From Sphingobium lactosutens DS20 (GTDB taxonomy: Bacteria; Pseudomonadota; Alphaproteobacteria; Sphingomonadales; Sphingomonadaceae): a stretch of DNA of 64,000 bases. Each line of letters opens with the position of its first letter. Position 1 is the stretch's first letter. Below the pieces are notes generated by a model. It was not told the origin of the DNA. It ran no database searches and was given only the letters and a program-made list of their open reading frames with translations. Of the stretch, positions 1-7,058 are shown in pieces. The stretch is taken from the NCBI RefSeq assembly GCF_000445105.1, contig NZ_ATDP01000092.1, positions 1-64,000 on the forward strand, given 5' to 3'. The translations under genes and the position numbers were made by a program.

Positions 1-30
1 TGTTGATTTCCACTGAGAAGTGACCCGGGT
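1..30 (+). repeat. IS21 left terminal inverted repeat
   Basis: Perfect 30-bp match to the reverse complement of 2462-2491. A second core copy, differing by one base within the 20-bp core, follows at 41-60. Confidence 0.93.
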
Positions 31-103
31 AGGGCGTAAATTTCCACTGAGAATTGACCCATGTTGAACTCGTCCCTGGCTTTGACAAGCGAGGGTATAT
101 GGA

Positions 104-1636
104 GTGTTGGACATGGCGTTATTGAGCGTTATCCGGCGCTGGCATTTTCGCGATCATCTACCGATCCGGGAGATAGCGCGGCGCACCGGACTATCACGCA
201 ACACGATCCGCAAATATTTGCGGTCCGAGACGATCGATCCGCGGTTCAAGGTGCCTGATCGACCAAGCAAACTGGACCCATTTGCTGAGCATCTGGCGGC
301 CTGGCTGCGGCGCGATATGGGCCGATCGCGCAAGCAGAAGCGCACGATCAAGCAGTTTCACGCCGATTTGGTGAGCCTGGGTTATGAAGGATCCTACAAC
401 CGGGTTGCCGCTTTTGCTCGGGACTGGCGCGAAGATTATCGGCGCCAGCAACAGATTGGCGGGCGTGGGACATTCGTGCCCCTGTCGTTCGCGCCGGGGG
501 AAGCTTTCCAGTTTGATTGGAGTGAGGACTGGGCAATCATCGCCGGGGTTCGGACCAAGCTGCAGGTCGCGCATTTCAAGCTCAGTTACAGCCGGGCATT
601 CATCGTGCGCGCCTACCTGCTGCAAACCCATGAGATGCTGTTCGACGCCCATAATCACGCCTTCCGCGTGCTGGGCGGCGTGCCGCGCCGGGGTATCTAT
701 GACAATATGCGCACGGCCGTCGACAAGGTCGGGCGTGGCAAGGAACGCACCGTCAACGCACGCTTCCTGACGATGGTCAGCCACTATCTGTTCGAAGCTG
801 AGTTCTGTAACCCGGCTGCGGGATGGGAAAAGGGGCAGGTCGAGAAGAATGTCCAGGATGCGCGGCACCGTCTGTGGCAACCCACGCCGCAGGTCGAAAG
901 CCTTGATGCGCTGAACCTGTGGCTGGAGGAGCGCTGCAAGGCGTTATGGGAGGACATCCCTCACGGGATCGAACCCGGATCGGTTGCCAATGCCTGGGCC
1001 GATGAATCTGAGTGTCTGATGGTTGCGGGCAGGCCCTTCGATGGTTTTGTGGAATATCGCAAACGGGTATCGCCGACGTGCCTCATCCACTTTGAGCGCA
1101 ATCGCTACAGCGTACCGGCCTCTTTCGCCAATCGCACTGTCAGCCTGCGCGTCTATCCTGATCGCTTCCAGGTCGTCGCCGAGGGGCAGCCAATCTGCGC
1201 ACATCAGCGCATCATCAACCGCTCTCACGACGGTCCAGGTCATACGGTTTATGACTGGCGCCATTATCTGGCGGTCGTGCAGCGCAAGCCCGGCGCCCTG
1301 CGCAACGGTGCGCCCTTCCTTGAGCTACCCGATGCGTTCCAGCGTCTGCAGCGACATCTGTTGCGCAATCCCGGCGGCGACAGGGAAATGGTCGAAATAC
1401 TGGCGCTGGTTCTTCATCATGATGAGCAACTGGTGCTGACGGCGGTCACCATGGCGCTGGAGGCTGGCGTTCCGACCAAGACCCATATCCTCAATCTGCT
1501 CTATAGGCTGGTCGACGGAAAACCGATCTCCACGCCGCCGGTGACGGCGCCCCAGGCGCTCAAGCTGGTCAGCGAACCGATGGCCAATGTCGAACGCTAT
1601 GATGATCTGCGCAAGGAGAAGCGTCATGCGTCATGA
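104..1636 (+). CDS. istA: IS21 family transposase IstA
   Basis: DDE-type transposase of about 510 residues, normal for IstA. The N-terminal helix-turn-helix is plain ([19 protein letters not shown]). The integrase core follows, with the [10 protein letters not shown] segment holding the first catalytic Asp, then [11 protein letters not shown] and a Glu-bearing segment ([20 protein letters not shown]). The start is either GTG at 104 or ATG at 113; a GGAG lies at 101-104, which favours the ATG, and both give essentially the same protein. It overlaps istB by 11 bases. IstA cuts and joins the element ends; IstB assists as an ATPase. No frameshift or internal stop is seen. Confidence 0.95.
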   Translation: MLDMALLSVIRRWHFRDHLPIREIARRTGLSRNTIRKYLRSETIDPRFKVPDRPSKLDPFAEHLAAWLRRDMGRSRKQKRTIKQFHADLVSLGYEGSYNRVAAFARDWREDYRRQQQIGGRGTFVPLSFAPGEAFQFDWSEDWAIIAGVRTKLQVAHFKLSYSRAFIVRAYLLQTHEMLFDAHNHAFRVLGGVPRRGIYDNMRTAVDKVGRGKERTVNARFLTMVSHYLFEAEFCNPAAGWEKGQVEKNVQDARHRLWQPTPQVESLDALNLWLEERCKALWEDIPHGIEPGSVANAWADESECLMVAGRPFDGFVEYRKRVSPTCLIHFERNRYSVPASFANRTVSLRVYPDRFQVVAEGQPICAHQRIINRSHDGPGHTVYDWRHYLAVVQRKPGALRNGAPFLELPDAFQRLQRHLLRNPGGDREMVEILALVLHHDEQLVLTAVTMALEAGVPTKTHILNLLYRLVDGKPISTPPVTAPQALKLVSEPMANVERYDDLRKEKRHAS

Positions 1637-2432
1637 CCCTGCCAGCGGCGCCATCGTCGTCATGCTCCGCAGCCTCAAGATGCATGGCATGGCGCAGGCC
1701 GTCACCGATCTCATGGAACAGGGATCTCCAGCGTTCGAAGCCGCCATCCCGATCCTCTCCCAGTTACTCAAAGCCGAGACAGCAGAACGGGAGGTTCGGT
1801 CTGTGGCCTATCAGCTCAAGATCGCGCGCTTCCCTGTCTATCGCGATCTGGCCGGCTTCGACTTTACCAGTAGCGAGGTCAATGAAGCTCTGGTGCGTCA
1901 GTTGCATCGCTGCGACTTCATCGACATCGCCGACAATATCGTGCTGGTCGGCGGTCCTGGCACCGGCAAGAGCCATGTGGCAACGGCGCTGGGCATCCAG
2001 GCCATCGAACATCATCGAAAGCGCGTCCGCTTCTTCTCGACGGTCGAACTGGTCAATGCGCTCGAGCAGGAAAAAGCACAGGGCAAGGCCGGTCAGATCG
2101 CCAATCGCCTCCTGCACTCCGATCTCGTTATCCTGGATGAGCTTGGATATCTGCCGTTCAGTGCTTCAGGTGGCGCGCTGCTCTTCCACCTGCTGAGCAA
2201 ACTCTACGAGCGCACCAGCGTCATCATCACCACAAACCTGAGCTTCAGCGAATGGGCCACCGTGTTCGGCGACGCCAAAATGACCACGGCGCTCCTCGAT
2301 CGGCTTACCCATCACTGCCACATCCTGGAGACCGGCAACGATAGCTTCCGCTTCAAAAACAGCTCTGCCAAGCAGGCCAGAACCCAAAAGAGAAAACCAC
2401 GGGTTGACCCACCCGTGACACCCGAAACATAA
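1626..2432 (+). CDS. istB: IS21 family helper ATPase IstB
   Basis: AAA+ ATPase of 268 residues related to DnaC, which assists IstA in target selection. Walker A is visible as GGPGTGKSH and Walker B as [12 protein letters not shown]; the sensor region TNLSFSEW and the ending [12 protein letters not shown] are typical of IstB. The ATG at 1626 was chosen because AAGGAGAAG sits just upstream at 1614-1622 and the start overlaps the end of istA, as expected for coupled translation. An earlier in-frame ATG at 1587 lies inside istA without a comparable ribosome site. Confidence 0.95.
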   Translation: MRHDPASGAIVVMLRSLKMHGMAQAVTDLMEQGSPAFEAAIPILSQLLKAETAEREVRSVAYQLKIARFPVYRDLAGFDFTSSEVNEALVRQLHRCDFIDIADNIVLVGGPGTGKSHVATALGIQAIEHHRKRVRFFSTVELVNALEQEKAQGKAGQIANRLLHSDLVILDELGYLPFSASGGALLFHLLSKLYERTSVIITTNLSFSEWATVFGDAKMTTALLDRLTHHCHILETGNDSFRFKNSSAKQARTQKRKPRVDPPVTPET

Positions 2433-2461
2433 TCCGCAGACGGGTCACTTCTCGATGGAAA

Positions 2462-2491
2462 ACCCGGGTCACTTCTCAGTGGAAATCAACA
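2462..2491 (-). repeat. IS21 right terminal inverted repeat
   Basis: Reverse complement of 1-30 without mismatch. An internal, less exact copy of the core lies at 2442-2461. Position 2491 is the last base of the element, because the interrupted transposase frame of another insertion sequence begins at 2492. Confidence 0.93.
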
Positions 2492-2768
2492 GCCAGGCCT
2501 TGTCGCCACCGACCAACTCATCCGCTTGCCCCCACAACGTCGCCTCCAGCGGCGCGCTATCCCAGATCCCGGCACCGATGAAATGATGCAGCCGGTCATA
2601 GCTGAGCGCGTCTGCGCGGGCCGCGATGGGTTGGATGCTCTTGCGATCGCCGGGGCCAATCAAGCCGGCGATGTAGGCTGGGCACATCCGACGCCGCGTC
2701 TTGTTACCCAACTTCTGCAGATACGGCTCAAGCCAATGCTCGAGATCCCGCCGCCAATCCTCTTCCAC
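2492..2768 (-). pseudogene. IS701-like transposase, N-terminal part, interrupted by IS21
   Basis: From a GTG at 2768 the minus strand encodes about 92 residues typical of the N-terminus of IS701-family DDE transposases (CPAYIAGLIGPGDRKSIQPI, then YDRLHHFIGAGIWDSAPLE and ADELVGGDKAWL). The frame then runs into the IS21 tip at 2491 and ends a few codons inside it. The catalytic DDE part must lie beyond the left edge of the window. IS21 therefore inserted into this gene and inactivated it. Confidence 0.85.
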
Positions 2769-2855
2769 CGCCAGCCTCCATCAAAGCTGGCTTCCTATGA
2801 ATCACGCATTTCCTCTGCAGGGAATCCCAAAAATCACACTTCTGCCAAAGTAGTG
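2492..2855 (-). mobile_element. Remnant of an IS701-like element, 5' end
   Basis: The block contains the interrupted transposase start and about 87 bases of leader. A boundary near 2855 is suggested by CTAG at 2856-2859, which fits the 4-bp YTAR target duplication known for the IS701 family; the element would then begin CACTACTTTGGCAGAAGTG on the minus strand. The other terminal repeat is outside the window, so the boundary is inferred. Confidence 0.5.
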
Positions 2856-2859
2856 CTAG

Positions 2860-3264
2860 CCTTCCCTTCAATCAGGGTGCGTTCGGCAATGATGCCCGAC
2901 TGAAGATTGCGCTCCATATGGACACCACCGGTCAGACTTGTGTCGCTTGATGGAGCTGCCAATCTCGGCAGTTTGTTTTCACGCTTTCCGTAACGGAACT
3001 ATTCTCCTTTATGTCCGATTCATACAATGCGAATCGATTGCATGAGCATAGCAGGATAGCGCGACCCGAAGGCTTCAAGCCTTTTACTGGCCCGCTCGGC
3101 TTTGCCGGGCGGGCCTTTGTTGTTTACGCGGCCCCTGCTTTTACAGCTGTCTTCTTGGCCCGCTCCTTCGATGCAATCGACGTCGACACAGTCGCACTGT
3201 TCCCTCGGCCGCTCGCGACCCAACCCAACCGGCTAGGAGCACCTCAAAGCGCGATTTCCGGACG
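2860..3264. other. Gene-poor stretch between IS remnant and DUF5818-like gene
   Basis: No recognisable gene. It holds a strong plus-strand terminator at 3089-3123 with no identified gene before it. On the minus strand a short open tail ends with TAA at 3124-3126 and reads a Lys/Ala-rich peptide (SKERAKKTAVKAGAA at its end). It is open only from about 3243, with possible TTG (3228) or GTG (3189) starts, so it is a very weak candidate for a small protein. The long plus-strand open frame upstream of 3776 looks non-coding. Confidence 0.5.
3089..3123 (+). terminator. Rho-independent terminator (orphan)
   Basis: GGCCCGC at 3089-3095 pairs with GCGGGCC at 3109-3115, extended inwards by a T-G pair and CGGC/GCCG around a TTT loop. 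The T-rich run CTTTGTTGTTT follows, giving plus-strand polarity. No plus-strand gene has been recognised upstream. Confidence 0.75.
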
Positions 3265-3501
3265 CTACATGCCGATGCTACTCATCGCATGCTGGATCGG
3301 CCTCATGGCCTCGATCCAAATTACTGCCACGCTTTGTGCGCCTGTGCGAATGCCCTCGACGACAACATTGCTTTGCAGCAGATGCCCGACATCCTTCAGC
3401 TTTCCGATCTCCCAGAAAGCGCCATCACGAGCCTGGACATACAGGCTTGTCGCGCCCGCAATCAGCATGCCTTCAAGGCGGAAATATGAACCGATATTCA
3501 T
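3265..3501 (-). CDS. Small DUF5818-like protein
   Basis: A 78-residue protein with alternating beta-type patterning: a short beta-hairpin (GMLIAGATSLYVQARDG), a conserved-looking FWEIGK, and an ending VVVEGIRTGAQSVAVIWIEA. This resembles the small DUF5818 proteins often found in sphingomonads, from memory; function unknown. The ATG at 3499-3501 overlaps the stop of an upstream minus-strand frame as ATGA, suggesting it was the second gene of a small operon. It lies in the putative tRNA-Ser island. Confidence 0.6.
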   Translation of the reverse strand: MNIGSYFRLEGMLIAGATSLYVQARDGAFWEIGKLKDVGHLLQSNVVVEGIRTGAQSVAVIWIEAMRPIQHAMSSIGM

Positions 3502-3747
3502 GTGCCTGATCTATGCGGGGCGGTATCGGATTCCATGTTTCGTGCCATATGCCGTGCGATTTCTCCGGCGATCCGAAACCAGTTTGTCATTCCGCAGGAA
3601 CGAGCCCGCTGATCTTGCTGCCACCGCCCTGCTTCTCGCCTGCCAAAGCGTCTGTGTGATGTTGGACAGCAGATCATCATCGATGTCGGCATGGCTCCCA
3701 AAAGCCAATGCACATCGAAGATTGTCCGCGCCAAGGGCCTTGTGCAA
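3498..3747 (-). pseudogene. Possible frameshifted small gene upstream of the DUF5818-like gene
   Basis: Two overlapping minus-strand frames each look protein-like over half of this stretch. From ATG at 3747 the first reads ALAFGSHADIDDDLLSNITQTLW and on to NDKLVSDR, then becomes Arg-rich and poor. In the neighbouring frame the continuation WFRIAGEIARHMARNMESD forms a good amphipathic helix and runs to TGA at 3498, overlapping the next start as ATGA. A single frameshift near 3590 would join them into one protein of about 80 residues. The alternative is that only one frame is real. No family recognised. Confidence 0.35.
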
Positions 3748-3775
3748 CGCTTTAAGCGCCGCGTATGATCCTGAT

Positions 3776-4678
3776 ATGTTCCAACCCCTTCACGCCAACC
3801 TCTCTGCCAACGCCGCGGCAACTGCACGAAATGGCGATACCGAAGAACCAGACTTCGTGGTCATCGACGTCGAGACGGCGTGCTCGCGTGTCAGCAGCAT
3901 CTGCCAGATAGGCATTGTCGGCTTTCGCAACGGCGCTGTCGCGTTTGAGTATGAGACCCTTGTCGATCCGCAGGATCATTTCAGCAGCTTCAATACGCGG
4001 ATCCACGGGATTGCTGCCAGCCACGTACTGGGCCAACCCTGTTTCGCTGACGTTCACGGCATCCTTCAAGCCCATCTGAATGGCCGCACGACCGTGGCCC
4101 ATTCCTATTTTGACAAGGGCGCCCTCGCAGCAGCATGCCGTATAAATGATCGCGCGATGCTCGAGACCACATGGCTGGATAGTGTCCGAGTTGCCAAGCG
4201 CGCCTGGCCCGAGCTGCCCAGCCATCGGCTCAATATCGTGGCGAAACATCTGGGTATCCCGCTCAAGCATCATGATGCGCTCAGCGACGCCCGCGCGGCA
4301 GGCATGATCGTCGTGAAAGCGATCGATCATACCGGTTTGCAATTATCAGACTGGCTGGCACCCCAGCCAAGAAAACGCGCAACGGCACCGCCCACGCCCG
4401 CTCCCGACGGCACATTGAAAGGTCAGCGCATTGCCATTCTTGGCGAGTCTCGCAACGGCCGCCTGGCGCAACAAATTGCCGCCAATGGTGGTCGGATCAT
4501 GGCATCAGTCGGCGCAACAACGACTATGCTGGTGGTCGCAGCGGACGAGCCATTTGGCTATGTGCGTTATGACGCCGAATTCAAGAAGGCCGAAGCTCGT
4601 CGCCTGGCGGGCGATGATATCCATATCGTCTCGGCCAGCGCACTGCTCAGCACATTACCGGATCGGCGCGATGTCTGA
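3776..4678 (+). CDS. DEDDh 3'-5' exonuclease domain protein with C-terminal BRCT domain
   Basis: 300 residues. The N-terminal half is a DnaQ-like exonuclease: motif I VVIDVETA (about residues 28-35, Asp and Glu metal ligands), motif II in TTVAHSYFDKGAL, motif III HHDALSDARAAG with the His and Asp of the DEDDh class. After a Pro-rich linker (PPTPAPDG), the last about 90 residues (LKGQRIAILGESRNGRLAQQ, then a Gly-Gly turn and HIVSASALLSTL) look like a BRCT domain. Such proteins may act on DNA ends in repair or as stand-alone proofreaders; the substrate is not known. The ATG at 3776 starts just before recognisable sequence; the frame is open upstream to 3011 but that part looks non-coding. It is divergent from the small minus-strand genes and convergent with the integrase. 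Confidence 0.85.
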   Translation: MFQPLHANLSANAAATARNGDTEEPDFVVIDVETACSRVSSICQIGIVGFRNGAVAFEYETLVDPQDHFSSFNTRIHGIAASHVLGQPCFADVHGILQAHLNGRTTVAHSYFDKGALAAACRINDRAMLETTWLDSVRVAKRAWPELPSHRLNIVAKHLGIPLKHHDALSDARAAGMIVVKAIDHTGLQLSDWLAPQPRKRATAPPTPAPDGTLKGQRIAILGESRNGRLAQQIAANGGRIMASVGATTTMLVVAADEPFGYVRYDAEFKKAEARRLAGDDIHIVSASALLSTLPDRRDV

Positions 4679-4762
4679 TCGCAGGACGCTTCGCCAGTGG
4701 CGCGTGTTACCTGGGCGAGGACATCTATCCAAGCGGCCATTCCATAATGTGGCGAGCACAAT

Positions 4763-4785
4763 GGAGGGGGCCGACAGCCCCCTCC
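4763..4785. terminator. Hairpin between exonuclease and integrase genes
   Basis: GGAGGGGGC at 4763-4771 pairs with GCCCCCTCC at 4777-4785 around a 5-base loop. It lies between two convergent genes. T-runs are weak on both sides, so it may be a bidirectional or Rho-assisted terminator. Confidence 0.55.
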
Positions 4786-4815
4786 TGTCATGAAGGATTC
4801 TGCACCCGCCTTACT

Positions 4816-6174
4816 CTAGCGAGCAATGATCTTAGCGGAGCTGCGCCTTCGGGTGGGAAAACGAAACTCGATATCGACAGGTGGTAGCACCCGTCGACGC
4901 GATTGCGGTCCCATTGCCTTTGCGGGCAGATCAAGCAGGACTGACGGTGCGGACAAGCCGTCACTCAACATGTCAGCCCAGGCCATGGCGAGTTCCCTGC
5001 GACGGGGCATGTAGGCTGCGCGATTATACGCCCCTTCAACCTTGCCCGTAGGGACATGGGCAAGCATGAGGTCGATCACTTTGCGATCATGTTCCTTGCC
5101 TTCGCGCTCGGCCCACTCATTCATGATCGTAGAGAAGGCGGCGCGGAACCCATGAGGGACATGGTGGCCGTGGTAACCGGCCCGATTGAGAAGATAGCCG
5201 ATGGCATTTTCGCTCATGGGGCGATGGGCGTGGCGGTTGCTGGGGAAAACCAGCGGTCCTTCACCCGTAAGCGGCCACACTGCCCTCAATACCGCCAATG
5301 CCTGTGGCGTGATCGGCACGAGATGATCGCCGTGGAGCTCATCCTTGCGATCGGCGTCGCCCTTCATCCTCCAGGCCGGAATGCGCCACAAGGGCTCCGA
5401 GCCGTTCAGATCCTCGAACTCATCCCACTGCGCGCCGCGCAGTTCACTGGGTCGCACCGCGGTCAGCGCGAGCAGACGAAGGGCGAGACGCGTGACGGGG
5501 CGCGCATAATCTTCCTCAGCCGTGCGGATCATCCGGCGAAGGGGAACGAGATCGGTGATTGCAGGCTGACGCCCTTTTCGCAGGGGCTTGAGGACCGCTC
5601 CCAGCTTCTCGGCAGGATCGCTCGTCGCGATACCCTCTGCGATACCATAGATGAAGACCGCTGAAATGCGCTGCCGGACGCGCTTTGCAGTCTCGATCGC
5701 GCCGCGCGCCTCGATCTCCCGCAAGACGCTCAGAACGAGCGGGGGCGTCAGCTGGGCGATCGGCATGTCACCGATGGCCGGAAACACATCCCTTTCCAGG
5801 CTGCGAATAATATCGGCGGCATGTACGATAGCCCATTGCGCTTTGGCATTCTCATGCCACGCCCGCGCGACCCGCTCGAAGGTCTGCCTGCCGGCCTCGA
5901 GCTTGGCCACAACCTTGAGTTTCCTCAGGATCGTGGGATCGTCGCCTTCCATCAGATGTCCGCTGGCCTCATCCCGCTTCGCTCGGGCATCCGCCAATCC
6001 CACCTGGGGCCAGGCGCCGAAGGCCATCGTTTTCTGCTTGCCGTCGTAGCTGTAATTCCACCGCCACAGCTTTCCCCCGCTCGGCGTCACGAGCAGGAAC
6101 AGGCGATTGGTGTCGGTCAGTTTGTAGGATTTGGGGCGGGGCTTGGCCGCCCGGACTTTGGCGTCACTGAGCAT
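4816..6174 (-). CDS. P4-type tyrosine recombinase (island integrase)
   Basis: About 452 residues. The N-terminus (LSDAKVRAAKPRPKSYKLTD, then LFLLVTPSGGKLWRW) is the DUF4102 arm-DNA-binding domain of P4-like integrases, followed by a SAM-like core-binding domain. The catalytic domain shows Arg in LTAVRPSELRGAQW, the HGFRAAFSTIMNE box with His and Arg, and the nucleophilic Tyr region near GAYNRAAYMPRRR. The ATG at 6174 is preferred over an upstream start at 6222, because the conserved domain begins right there. The gene points away from the 3' end of tRNA-Ser(CGA) 190 bp away, the classic layout for an island integrated at the tRNA. No truncation is seen. Confidence 0.92.
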   Translation of the reverse strand: MLSDAKVRAAKPRPKSYKLTDTNRLFLLVTPSGGKLWRWNYSYDGKQKTMAFGAWPQVGLADARAKRDEASGHLMEGDDPTILRKLKVVAKLEAGRQTFERVARAWHENAKAQWAIVHAADIIRSLERDVFPAIGDMPIAQLTPPLVLSVLREIEARGAIETAKRVRQRISAVFIYGIAEGIATSDPAEKLGAVLKPLRKGRQPAITDLVPLRRMIRTAEEDYARPVTRLALRLLALTAVRPSELRGAQWDEFEDLNGSEPLWRIPAWRMKGDADRKDELHGDHLVPITPQALAVLRAVWPLTGEGPLVFPSNRHAHRPMSENAIGYLLNRAGYHGHHVPHGFRAAFSTIMNEWAEREGKEHDRKVIDLMLAHVPTGKVEGAYNRAAYMPRRRELAMAWADMLSDGLSAPSVLLDLPAKAMGPQSRRRVLPPVDIEFRFPTRRRSSAKIIAR

Positions 6175-6360
6175 CGGTCGTCGTCTCCAAAAAGTACCAC
6201 GTTTTTCGACCGCCGAGACCACGAATCAGTACCACAATCACCGCAAAACGCCTGCGGAGGGCTGTGGACGACTGCGGCCGAGCTGGTGAGCCAAGCGTCA
6301 GTAATCAGGGAGAAAAAGTCGATATCAGTGGACTTCTGGAGACCCCTGCGGAGGGTCAAA

Positions 6361-6385
6361 TGGCGGAGAGGGTGGGATTCGAACC
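6361..6385 (-). other. Predicted integration site (att) at the tRNA-Ser 3' end
   Basis: P4-type integrases usually recombine within the 3' part of a tRNA gene and regenerate it. The integrase start is 187 bp from this end. No second copy of the tRNA 3' sequence was found between 2492 and 6360, so the other junction is probably beyond the left edge. Exact core unknown. Confidence 0.4.
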
Positions 6386-6450
6386 CACGTTACGGTTACC
6401 CGTAAACCGCATTTCGAGTGCGGCGCATTCGACCACTCTGCCACCTCTCC
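6361..6450 (-). tRNA. tRNA-Ser (CGA)
   Basis: On the minus strand GGAGAGG pairs with CCTCTCC in the acceptor stem, followed by G and encoded CCA (6361-6363). The anticodon loop CTCGAAA gives CGA. The GGTTCGAATCC T-loop and a long variable arm (a class II tRNA) are clear. Length 90 nt. The 3' end faces the integrase gene. Confidence 0.96.
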
Positions 6451-6586
6451 GCAGAAGGTCCGGCAAGCGCCGTTGGCGCTGCTTTCCCGGTCGAGCGGCG
6501 GCCATTAGCGGATGAAATCACGCTTGCCAAGCGACCTTCGGGGTATTTTTCTTGTGTCGTCGCAGCGCGGCCCTAAATTAAGCCTC

Positions 6587-6958
6587 ATGAAAGAGATGAG
6601 TCAGATTTTTGGCGCGGGCATGACGGCCCCGCCGATCGTCCATGCGCGCTTCAGCATCGGCGATGTGGTCAAGCACCGGATGTTCGGATTTCGCGGCGTC
6701 GTGTTCGATATCGACCCGGTCTTCGCCAATAGCGAGGAATGGTATGAGGCCATTCCCGAAGAAGCCCGCCCCGACAAGCATCAGCCATTCTATCATCTGC
6801 TCGCGGAAAATGGTGAATCCAGCTATGTCGCCTATGTCAGCCAGCAGAATCTGGTGACGGACGACAGCGACGAACCGGTCGACCATCCCGCCATTTCCGG
6901 CATGTTCGGCACCTATGCCAAGGGCAAATATCGGCTGCGCGCGCTGCACCGCCACTAA
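6587..6958 (+). CDS. hspQ: Heat shock protein HspQ / YccV-like hemimethylated-DNA-binding domain protein
   Basis: Up to 123 residues. The YccV/HspQ domain is recognisable: FSIGDVVKHRMFGFRGVVFD, then EEWYEAIPEE, QPFYHLLAEN and SYVAYVSQQNLV. In E. coli HspQ affects DnaA stability and acts as a Lon adaptor; the role here is inferred from that family. Three in-frame ATGs are possible (6587, 6596, 6620), none with a strong ribosome site; the conserved domain begins after the last. It stands alone between tRNA-Ser and the OPT transporter. Confidence 0.88.
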   Translation: MKEMSQIFGAGMTAPPIVHARFSIGDVVKHRMFGFRGVVFDIDPVFANSEEWYEAIPEEARPDKHQPFYHLLAENGESSYVAYVSQQNLVTDDSDEPVDHPAISGMFGTYAKGKYRLRALHRH

Positions 6959-7058
6959 TGCCGGGCCTGCCCTTCCCGACCATCGCCCAAGTTTGCGATT
7001 GATCCGCCGTCCGGCACGATTATGACCGAACCTTGGCAGGATCGACAAGGGGTAAGCG

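Larger units (their letters stand above)
1..2491 (+). mobile_element. Complete IS21-family insertion sequence
   Basis: The element carries istA and istB in the usual order. Its outer ends, 1-30 and 2462-2491, are a perfect 30-bp inverted repeat starting TGTTGATTTCC. Each end holds a second copy of the 20-bp core: 7-26 and 41-60 on the left, 2442-2461 and 2466-2485 in reverse on the right. Such multiple terminal repeats are known transposase-binding sites in IS21 elements. The window begins exactly at the left tip, so the left flank and target duplication are not visible. The right tip interrupts an IS701-like transposase gene. With intact ORFs and ends the element looks potentially active. 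Confidence 0.95.

Noticed and set aside
2526..2903. Plus-strand open frame in the IS701 remnant
   Set aside because: It is antisense to recognisable transposase sequence and has no motif of its own.
3011..3775. N-terminal extension of the exonuclease gene to 3011
   Set aside because: The extension crosses a terminator and an opposing small gene, and has unlikely composition; the exonuclease domain starts shortly after ATG 3776.
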